This document shows, one piece after another, positions 1-5,151 of a stretch of DNA of 5,440 nt. The stretch covers positions 1-5,440 of the forward strand of contig JAEZBT010000350.1 in assembly GCA_023426865.1 (NCBI GenBank). The letters are read 5' to 3'. This stretch comes from Actinomycetes bacterium (GTDB lineage Bacteria > Actinomycetota > Actinomycetes > Actinomycetales > Cellulomonadaceae). Within the stretch, counting starts at the first letter, position 1. Every line of letters begins with the position of its first letter. The position numbers and the translations under genes are program-made. The notes under the pieces were generated by a model. That model was not told the origin of the DNA, did no database searches, and saw nothing but the letters and a program-made list of their open reading frames with translations.

Positions 1-195
1 GAGCAGGTGCGCGACGCCGTCGGCCGGCCCGAGGCCGACCAGGCCGACGCCGCCACGGTGTCTCTCGAGCACGACCACGAGGGCGTCCGCCGTCGCCCAG
101 TGCGCGCGTACGAGCGACCGCCCGTGCGCCATCGCCAGGTACGGCGCCGATCCCCACCCGCCCGCCAGGTCGGTGACGGGCCGGGCGGCGCTCAG
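1..195 (-). CDS. Unrecognised protein, N-terminal part only, directly after aspS
   Basis: A minus-strand frame is open from the aspS stop to the window edge, so the C-terminus is missing. Its visible product includes the stretches LAGGWGSAPYLAMAHGRSLV and ADALVVVLERHRGGVGLVGL. The mix of hydrophobic and charged residues is protein-like, and almost all codons end in G or C. No ATG, GTG or TTG is available near the aspS end in this frame. The listed start is a CTG at 195-193 that overlaps the aspS TGA as CTGA. The first ATG is at 132-130, inside what looks like conserved-type sequence, and has no clear ribosome binding site. The abutting position suggests co-transcription and translational coupling with aspS. 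I do not recognise the family firmly. A GNAT-type acetyltransferase N-terminus is a weak guess from memory of similar neighbourhoods. The opposite strand is also open here, but its product is Arg-rich and looks like a mirror frame. Confidence 0.55.
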   Translation of the reverse strand, partial: MSAARPVTDLAGGWGSAPYLAMAHGRSLVRAHWATADALVVVLERHRGGVGLVGLGPADGVAHLL

Positions 196-1970
196 GACTG
201 CGGCGTCGACGCCGGCTTCTCCGGTGCGGCGTCGACGCCCGCCTCCTTGCGCTGCTGCGCCGTGATCGGCGCGGGGGCGCCCGTGAGCGGGTCGTAGCCG
301 CCGCCCGACTTCGGGAAGGCGATGACGTCGCGGATCGACTCCGCCTTCGTCAGCAGCGCCACGATCCGGTCCCAGCCGAAGGCGATCCCGCCGTGCGGCG
401 GCGCACCGAACGCGAACGCGTCGAGGAACCACCCGAACCGCTGCTCGACCTCCTCGGCGCCCAGGCCCATCATGTCGAAGACCCGCTGCTGGACGTCCTT
501 GCGGTGGATACGGATCGAGCCGCCACCGATCTCGTTGCCGTTGCACACGATGTCGTAGGCGTAGGCCAAGGCGTTGCCTGGGTCCTCCTCGAACCGGTCC
601 ACCCACTCGGGCGTCGGGGACGTGAAGGCGTGGTGCACCGCCGTCCACGAGCCGCCGCCGACGGCGACGTCGTCGTCCTCGCCCGTGGGTTTGAACAGCG
701 GGGCGTCGACGACCCAGACGAACGACCATGCCTCCTCGTCGACCAGGCCGCCGCGGCGGCCGATCTCCAGGCGGGCCGCGCCGAGCAGTGCCCGCGCCTC
801 GGATGCCTTGCCGGCCGCGAAGAAGACGGCGTCGCCCGGAGAGGCACCGACGGCCGCGACGAGCCCGTCGCGCTCGGTGTCGGACAGGTTCTTGGCGACC
901 GGGCCGGCGAGCTCGCCGTCCTCGCCCACCGTGACGTAGGCCAGGCCCCGCGCCCCGCGCTGCTTGGCCCACTCCTGCCACGCGTCGAAGCCCCGGCGCG
1001 GCGTCGAGGCGCCGCCCGGCTGCACGACGGCGCCCACGTACGGCGCCTGGAACACGCGGAAGGGCGTGTCGCGGAAGTAGTCGGTGAGGTCCACCAGCTC
1101 CAGGCCGAAGCGCAGGTCGGGCTTGTCGGTGCCGTACCGCGCCATGGCGTCGGCGTAGGTCATGCGCGCGATCGGCGTCGGGATCCGGTAGCCGATGAGG
1201 TCCCACAGCGCGACGAGGATCTCCTCGGCGACGGCGATGACGTCGTCCTGCTCGACGAAGCTCATCTCGACGTCGAGCTGGGTGAACTCCGGCTGCCGGT
1301 CGGCGCGGAAGTCCTCGTCCCGGTAGCAGCGCGCGATCTGGTAGTACCGCTCGAGGCCGCCGACCATGAGCAGCTGCTTGAACAGCTGGGGCGACTGCGG
1401 CAGCGCGTACCACGAGCCGGGCGCGAGGCGCGCGGGGACGATGAAGTCGCGGGCACCCTCGGGAGTCGACCGCGTCATCGTCGGCGTCTCGACCTCGACG
1501 AAGTCGTGCCCGTCGAGCACCGCGCGCGCGGCGGCGTTGACCTTCGCGCGCAGCCGCATCGCGTGGGCGGTGCGCGGCCTGCGCAGGTCCAGGTAGCGGT
1601 ACTTGAGGCGCGCCTCCTCGCCCACAGGCTCGTCCAGTGCGGTCGAGACCTGGAACGGCAGCGGTGCGGACTCGTTGAGCACGACCACCTCGTCGGCGGG
1701 CACCTCGATCTCGCCGGTGGCCAGGTTCGGGTTCTCGTTGCCCTCCGGCCGGCGCCCGACGACGCCCGTCACCTTGAGCACGTACTCCGCGCGCAGGCCG
1801 TGCGCGACCGCCTCGTCCCGGATGACGACCTGGGCGATGCCCGTCGCGTCACGCAGGTCGATGAAGGCGACGCCGCCGTGATCGCGCCGACGGTCCACCC
1901 AGCCGGTGAGCGTCACGGTCTGGCCGATGTGCTCGGCTCGCAGGGAGCCGGCGTGGTGGGTGCGCAGCAC
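192..1970 (-). CDS. aspS: Aspartyl-tRNA synthetase, probably non-discriminating type
   Basis: Cytoplasmic class II aminoacyl-tRNA synthetase of 592 residues, the usual length for bacterial AspRS. It activates Asp with ATP and loads tRNA-Asp. An N-terminal OB-fold anticodon-binding domain covers about residues 1-105 (HHAGSL at 5-10, GWVDRRRDHGG at 23-33). The catalytic core follows, with KYRYLDLRRP at 123-132, the Asp-AMP loop QSPQLFKQLLM at 192-202, motif 2 RCYRDEDFRADRQPEFTQLD at 214-233 and motif 3 GIAFGWDRIVALL at 528-540. The bacterial insertion (GAD) domain lies at about 290-420. The Ala/Pro-rich tail after about residue 560 looks disordered. His31 and Gly77 (in RPEGNEN) match positions reported to mark non-discriminating AspRS, so it may also charge tRNA-Asn. 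The GTG start was chosen because family homology begins there and AAGGA sits 5 bases upstream; the 137-codon upstream extension of the frame overlaps hisS and is not protein-like. A separate promoter is likely. Confidence 0.97.
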   Translation of the reverse strand: MLRTHHAGSLRAEHIGQTVTLTGWVDRRRDHGGVAFIDLRDATGIAQVVIRDEAVAHGLRAEYVLKVTGVVGRRPEGNENPNLATGEIEVPADEVVVLNESAPLPFQVSTALDEPVGEEARLKYRYLDLRRPRTAHAMRLRAKVNAAARAVLDGHDFVEVETPTMTRSTPEGARDFIVPARLAPGSWYALPQSPQLFKQLLMVGGLERYYQIARCYRDEDFRADRQPEFTQLDVEMSFVEQDDVIAVAEEILVALWDLIGYRIPTPIARMTYADAMARYGTDKPDLRFGLELVDLTDYFRDTPFRVFQAPYVGAVVQPGGASTPRRGFDAWQEWAKQRGARGLAYVTVGEDGELAGPVAKNLSDTERDGLVAAVGASPGDAVFFAAGKASEARALLGAARLEIGRRGGLVDEEAWSFVWVVDAPLFKPTGEDDDVAVGGGSWTAVHHAFTSPTPEWVDRFEEDPGNALAYAYDIVCNGNEIGGGSIRIHRKDVQQRVFDMMGLGAEEVEQRFGWFLDAFAFGAPPHGGIAFGWDRIVALLTKAESIRDVIAFPKSGGGYDPLTGAPAPITAQQRKEAGVDAAPEKPASTPQS

Positions 1971-1975
1971 GGAGG

Positions 1976-1980
1976 TCCTT
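1976..1980 (-). promoter_or_regulatory. aspS ribosome binding site
   Basis: The minus strand reads AAGGA, then five bases, then the GTG at 1970-1968. This spacing supports the GTG as the aspS start over the longer upstream frame. Confidence 0.65.
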
Positions 1981-2019
1981 CCGGGGGTACGACGGTTCGC
2001 GCCGAGTGGCGCGCGGACG

Positions 2020-2025
2020 AGTCTA
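2020..2025 (-). promoter_or_regulatory. Candidate aspS promoter -10 element (TAGACT)
   Basis: TAGACT on the minus strand fits the actinobacterial housekeeping -10 pattern TAnnnT. It lies about 50 bases before the aspS GTG, giving an estimated leader of roughly 40 bases. No good TTGAC-like -35 is seen at 16-18 bases upstream, so the call rests on the -10, its position between the hisS terminator hairpin and aspS, and a matching CTAGACT in front of the isomerase gene. Confidence 0.4.
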
Positions 2026-2058
2026 GTGGGCGCTGTCACGCGGAATCGGAGGTCCGTG

Positions 2059-2077
2059 GGGGCCCTGTCCGGGCCCC
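2059..2077 (-). terminator. GC hairpin after hisS, candidate terminator
   Basis: A perfect 7-bp all-GC inverted repeat (GGGGCCC, five-base loop, GGGCCCC on the plus strand) begins 11 bases past the hisS stop. No U-run follows it on the minus strand, so it would be the U-less hairpin type proposed for high-GC actinobacteria rather than a classical intrinsic terminator. In such GC-rich DNA a 7-bp repeat could also be chance, but its place between two genes that seem to have separate promoters fits termination. Confidence 0.45.
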
Positions 2078-2088
2078 GCGCACGGCGG

Positions 2089-3489
2089 CTACTGCGCCGC
2101 TGGCCCCGGGACGACGCGCGGGAAGCGGTCCTCGGCGGGCGGCTCCCAGGTCGCGGCGTCGGCCGGGACCTGCTCCCCGCTGCGGATGTCCTTGACCTGG
2201 TGACCGGCCGCGCCGTCGTCGCCCGCGGACGACGCCGGGAACCACACGAAGGGTACTCCACGACGGTCCGCGTAGCGGATCTGCTTGCCGAACTTCGCCG
2301 CCGAGGGGGCGACCTCCACGGGGATCCCCCGGCCCCGGAGCGCCGAAGCCACGGCCTCGCTCTCCGCGCGCGTGTCCTCACTCGTCACCGCGACGACGAC
2401 GGCGCTCGGGACCCCGCGCGTCGCCCGCACCAGGCCGGCGGACAGCAGGCGCGAGACCAGGCGCGAGACCCCGATCGACAGGCCGACGCCCGGGTACGTG
2501 GTCGTTCCGTCGGTGGCCAGGGCGTCGTAGCGGCCGCCGGAGCAGATGGACCCGAGGTCCTCGTGCCCGACGAGCACCGACTCGTAGACCGACCCCGTGT
2601 AGTAGTCGAGCCCGCGCGCGATGGCGAGGTCCGCGACGACCCGGCCGGGTGCACGCCGCACTGCCACCTCGAGCAGCGCGCCGAGCTCCGCCAGCCCGGC
2701 GTCGAGCAGGTCGCTCACCGCACCGTGCCGGGCAGCCAGCTCGCGCACACGGTCGACGACGCCGGCGTCATCGCCGCGCAGGGCGGCGAGCTCGAGCATC
2801 GCGGCCGCCTGGGACGGGCTCGCGCCCGCGTCGTCGGCCAGGAGCGCCGCGACGGCATCGGGACCGACCTTGGCCAGCTTGTCGACGCTGCGCAGCACCG
2901 CGTCGACGTCGTCGAGACCCACGCCGCGCGCGAAGCCCTCCATCACGCGCCGGTTGTTGACGAGGATGCGCACGGGCGGGACGCCGACGTCCGCCAGGGC
3001 CGCGAAGGCATCGGCCATGACCAGCGGCAGCTCGACCTCGTAGTGCGCGGGCAGCTCACCGGCCCCCACCACGTCGACATCGGCCTGGACGAACTCCCGG
3101 AACCGCCCCTCCTGCGGCCGCTCGCCGCGCCAGACCTTCTGGATCTGGTAGCGGCGGAACGGGAACTGGAGGTGGCCGGCGTTCTCGAGCACGTAGCGCG
3201 CGAACGGCACCGTGAGGTCGAAGTGCAGGCCGAGACCCCGCTCGGCCTCCCGGTGCCCGCGCGTGGCCGGCTCGGTGTCGTCCTCCTGCAGCCTGCGCAG
3301 GACGTAGATCTCCTTGCTCGTCTCGCCCTTGCGGAGGAGCTGGTCGAGGGGCTCGACGGCGCGGGTCTCGATCCCGGCGAAGCCGTGGAGCTCGAAGGTC
3401 CGCCGCAGCGTGTCCAGGACGTGCTGCTCGACCACGCGCTCGGCGGGCAGCAGCTCGGGGAATCCGGACAGCGGGGTGGGGCGTGCCAT
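2089..3489 (-). CDS. hisS: Histidyl-tRNA synthetase, HFDLTVPFAR subfamily
   Basis: Cytoplasmic class II synthetase of 466 residues that activates His with ATP and loads tRNA-His. The catalytic core has the substrate segment LHFDLTVPFARYV at 88-100, motif 2 RYQIQKVWRGERPQEGRFRE at 113-132, the histidine motif ARGLDYYTGSVYE at 291-303, SICSGGRYD at 314-322 and motif 3 GLSIGVSRL at 336-344. A C-terminal anticodon-binding domain covers about 360-455. A helical insertion rich in Ala, Asp and Leu lies between the core halves (about 190-280). Many bacterial HisRS, including those I recall from M. tuberculosis and Streptomyces, have RPEGT where this one has HFDLTVP, a form nearer to eukaryotic HisRS and to that of Arthrobacter-like Micrococcales. 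The ATG at 3489 was chosen for its AAGGAG five bases upstream and the family-typical MARPTPLSGFPE start. It follows the hydrolase gene by 28 bases, probably in one operon. Confidence 0.97.
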   Translation of the reverse strand: MARPTPLSGFPELLPAERVVEQHVLDTLRRTFELHGFAGIETRAVEPLDQLLRKGETSKEIYVLRRLQEDDTEPATRGHREAERGLGLHFDLTVPFARYVLENAGHLQFPFRRYQIQKVWRGERPQEGRFREFVQADVDVVGAGELPAHYEVELPLVMADAFAALADVGVPPVRILVNNRRVMEGFARGVGLDDVDAVLRSVDKLAKVGPDAVAALLADDAGASPSQAAAMLELAALRGDDAGVVDRVRELAARHGAVSDLLDAGLAELGALLEVAVRRAPGRVVADLAIARGLDYYTGSVYESVLVGHEDLGSICSGGRYDALATDGTTTYPGVGLSIGVSRLVSRLLSAGLVRATRGVPSAVVVAVTSEDTRAESEAVASALRGRGIPVEVAPSAAKFGKQIRYADRRGVPFVWFPASSAGDDGAAGHQVKDIRSGEQVPADAATWEPPAEDRFPRVVPGPAAQ

Positions 3490-3494
3490 GGAAG

Positions 3495-3500
3495 CTCCTT
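3495..3500 (-). promoter_or_regulatory. hisS ribosome binding site
   Basis: The minus strand reads AAGGAG followed by five bases and the ATG at 3489-3487. This strong site decides the start inside a frame that remains open a further 155 codons upstream, across the hydrolase gene. Confidence 0.85.
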
Positions 3501-3517
3501 CTGCAGGTCTGAGGCGT

Positions 3518-4186
3518 TCAGCGCGACGCGGACAGGTACGGGTTGGTGGCGAGCTCGTCGCCGATCGTCGTCCCCGGTCCGTGCCCGGGCAGGACGCGGG
3601 TGGCGACGTCGAGCCGCGCGAGCCGCCGCAGGGTCGCGGCCATCGCACGCTCGTCGCCCCCGGGCAGGTCACAGCGACCGATGGTGCCCGCGAACAGGAC
3701 GTCGCCCGTGAGCGCGACCGTCTCCGCCCCGGCACCGTCCACGACGTAGACGGTGGATCCCTCGGTGTGCCCCGGGGCGTGCAGTGCACGGACCTCGCCG
3801 ACGACGACGCGCGGCACGTCGGTGTCGGCCCGGAACGTCTCCAGCCGGGTGGGCGCGGGAGGCCCCGCGGGCAGGCCGGCCATCGCCGCGAGCTGGGTGC
3901 CGAGCGGCCCGAGCGAACCCACAGGGTCGGCCAGCCGGTAGGCGTCATCCTCATGGATGAGGACCGGCACGGCCCACTCCTCGGACAGCTCCGCGGCGCA
4001 CCACGTGTGGTCGAGGTGCCCGTGGGTGAGGAGGATCGCGTGCGGCGTCAGCCCGCCGCTCGCGACGGCGGCCCGCACCTCGGCGGCCACGCCGCCGCCC
4101 GGGTCCACGACGACGCATCCGTCGCCGTCCGGCACGACGTGGCAGTTCGCGCCGAGCAGGGGTGCGGCGAGCGTCCTGATCAGCAC
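3518..4186 (-). CDS. Metallo-beta-lactamase-fold hydrolase, glyoxalase II-like
   Basis: A 222-residue cytoplasmic protein with no signal peptide. It has a full binuclear metal site: THGHLDH at 54-60 (His55, His57, Asp59, His60), His140 in APGHTEGS, Asp162 in LTGDVLF and His202 in LPGHGPGTTIGDE. TIGRCDLPGGD at 168-178 is typical of the glyoxalase II-like branch. The protein is shorter than true glyoxalase II and seems to lack its C-terminal glutathione-binding helical domain. Since actinobacteria generally use mycothiol rather than glutathione, a thioester or thiol-adduct hydrolase role is possible but is inference; the substrate is unknown. The start is a GTG giving VLIRTLAAPLLGANCHVV, which aligns with the family N-terminus. 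No ribosome binding site precedes it; a TACGCT -10 lies six bases upstream, suggesting a leaderless mRNA. The same gene sits next to hisS in M. tuberculosis (Rv2581c). Confidence 0.93.
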   Translation of the reverse strand: MLIRTLAAPLLGANCHVVPDGDGCVVVDPGGGVAAEVRAAVASGGLTPHAILLTHGHLDHTWCAAELSEEWAVPVLIHEDDAYRLADPVGSLGPLGTQLAAMAGLPAGPPAPTRLETFRADTDVPRVVVGEVRALHAPGHTEGSTVYVVDGAGAETVALTGDVLFAGTIGRCDLPGGDERAMAATLRRLARLDVATRVLPGHGPGTTIGDELATNPYLSASR

Positions 4187-4192
4187 CCGGCA

Positions 4193-4198
4193 AGCGTA
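4193..4198 (-). promoter_or_regulatory. -10 element (TACGCT) for a leaderless hydrolase mRNA
   Basis: The minus strand reads TACGCT, six bases (TGCCGG), then the hydrolase GTG. TACGCT fits TAnnnT, and a transcription start about seven bases after it would fall on the GTG itself. The absence of a purine-rich site before the GTG agrees with leaderless translation, which is common in actinobacteria. No convincing -35 hexamer is seen. Confidence 0.5.
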
Positions 4199-4269
4199 GC
4201 GGCGGCCGCCGAGACCAGACCGTGACGTCCGTGAGGCCGCCAGCGTCCGTCGGGCGCGGGTGCCTTGCC

Positions 4270-4275
4270 TAGACT
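4270..4275 (+). promoter_or_regulatory. Candidate isomerase promoter -10 element (TAGACT)
   Basis: TAGACT fits the actinobacterial -10 pattern and is the same hexamer, with the same preceding C, as the one proposed for aspS. It lies about 90 bases before the GTG, so the leader would be about 80 bases. The -35 region is not recognisable; one copy of the GCGTCCGTCGG repeat covers that place. Confidence 0.4.
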
Positions 4276-4351
4276 GTGCGAGGCTCGGCGGCGCGCCCCG
4301 GCGTCCGTCGGCCTGCGGGCCGTGCCCGCGTTCGCCCATGACGGCAAGAAC

Positions 4352-4356
4352 GGGAG
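4352..4356 (+). promoter_or_regulatory. Isomerase gene ribosome binding site
   Basis: GGGAG lies six bases before the GTG at 4363 and supports that start. Confidence 0.65.
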
Positions 4357-4362
4357 TCCGAG

Positions 4363-5151
4363 GTGTCCTCGAAGCAGCAGCAGCGCGAGTACGCGCGGCG
4401 GCGGTACGAGAAGTGGCAGGCGCACCAGCAGGAGGTTCGGGCACGGGAGCGGAGGCGCGCCGTCATCATCGGCTCGGTGCTCGGTGTGCTCCTGCTCGCC
4501 GCCGTCGTCTGGCTCGTGATCGACGCGACGAGTGACGACACCCCCGCGTCCGCCCCGACGCCCACCGCTGAGGCCACGGAGCCGGCACCCGAGGACTCCC
4601 AGGAGCCCGCCCCCGAGCAGACCAACGGTCCCGAGGTCCCCGACCCGGCGATCGCCGAGGGTCGTACGTGGACCGCCCGCGTCGCGACGTCGGCCGGTGA
4701 CCTGGTGCTCGAGCTCGACGGCGTGAGCGCGCCGCAGGCCGTGGCGTCCTTCGTGTCGCTCGCGGGAGAGGGCTTCTTCACGGGCACGAGCTGCCACCGG
4801 CTGACCACCTCTGGGATCTTCGTGCTCCAGTGCGGCGACCCGACCGGCACCGGGACGGGCGGCCCCGACTACCGCTTCGGCCCGATCGAGAACGCGCCCG
4901 CCGACGGCGTCTACCCTGCTGGCACCCTCGCCATGGCGCGGGTCGGTGGCGACGCGTACAGCAACGGCAGCCAGTTCTTCCTCGTGTACGAGGACTCGAC
5001 CATCCCCGCCGACGCCGCCGGCGGCTACACCGTCTTCGGCCGCGTCGTCGAGGGCATGGACGTGCTGACGGCCGTGGCCGACGCGGGCGTCGTCGGGGAC
5101 ACCGAGCAGCCCGCGACGACCGTGACGATCGAGGGGGTTGAGGTCGAGTGA
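4363..5151 (+). CDS. ppiB: Membrane-anchored cyclophilin-type peptidyl-prolyl isomerase
   Basis: Peptidyl-prolyl cis-trans isomerase of 262 residues, expected to speed folding at Xaa-Pro bonds. Residues 1-32 are a strongly basic, Gln/Arg-rich cytoplasmic tail; 33-53 (AVIIGSVLGVLLLAAVVWLV and following) form one membrane segment; 54-100 are a Pro/Glu/Thr linker; about 101-262 are the cyclophilin domain. The positive-inside rule places the domain outside the membrane. No lipobox is seen, so it is a type II anchor. Cyclophilin landmarks are HR at 145-146 (catalytic Arg), IFVLQCGD at 152-159, GTGTGG at 162-167, LAMARV at 189-194, NGSQFF at 201-206 and YTVFGRVVEGMDVL at 222-235. The human CypA Met61, Trp121 and His126 positions are replaced (Val154, none, Tyr222). 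Cys144 and Cys157 could form a disulfide. The name follows M. tuberculosis Rv2582 (ppiB), which holds the same place beside the hydrolase and hisS. Confidence 0.94.
   Translation: MSSKQQQREYARRRYEKWQAHQQEVRARERRRAVIIGSVLGVLLLAAVVWLVIDATSDDTPASAPTPTAEATEPAPEDSQEPAPEQTNGPEVPDPAIAEGRTWTARVATSAGDLVLELDGVSAPQAVASFVSLAGEGFFTGTSCHRLTTSGIFVLQCGDPTGTGTGGPDYRFGPIENAPADGVYPAGTLAMARVGGDAYSNGSQFFLVYEDSTIPADAAGGYTVFGRVVEGMDVLTAVADAGVVGDTEQPATTVTIEGVEVE

Larger units (their letters stand above)
4187..4362. other. Divergent intergenic promoter region
   Basis: This 176-base gap separates the hydrolase and isomerase genes, which are read away from each other. It holds one candidate -10 for each direction, and CGTCCGT three times on the plus strand (4226-4232, 4244-4250, 4302-4308). 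The last two lie in an 11-bp direct repeat GCGTCCGTCGG at 4243-4253 and 4301-4311, on either side of the isomerase -10. I see no tRNA, riboswitch fold or small gene with coding character. Confidence 0.6.

Noticed and set aside
1966..1983. Small hairpin that could hide the aspS ribosome binding site (CGGA and TCCG around AGGACC)
   Set aside because: Only four pairs with a six-base loop; too weak and too likely by chance to call a regulatory element.
1971..2088. T-box or other riboswitch leader for aspS
   Set aside because: The gap is 118 bases and the likely leader is about 40. No T-box sequence or antiterminator pairing is visible.
393..2195. A 600-codon plus-strand open frame opposite aspS
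   Set aside because: It is the mirror of the aspS coding strand in high-GC DNA. Its product is rich in Arg, Val, Asp and Gly repeats with no domain motif, while the minus strand gives a complete AspRS.
1971..2381. N-terminal extension of aspS to an upstream start
   Set aside because: The extra residues are Arg/Ser/Pro-rich, overlap the hisS 3' end and have no ribosome binding site; family homology starts at the GTG at 1970.
1906..3711. A 601-codon plus-strand open frame opposite hisS
   Set aside because: Antisense shadow of hisS. It crosses the hisS-aspS gap and the hisS start, has biased composition and shows no family motif.
3490..3954. N-terminal extension of hisS into the hydrolase gene
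   Set aside because: The strong AAGGAG before the ATG at 3489 and the family-typical N-terminus fix the start. The extension is a shadow of the hydrolase frame.
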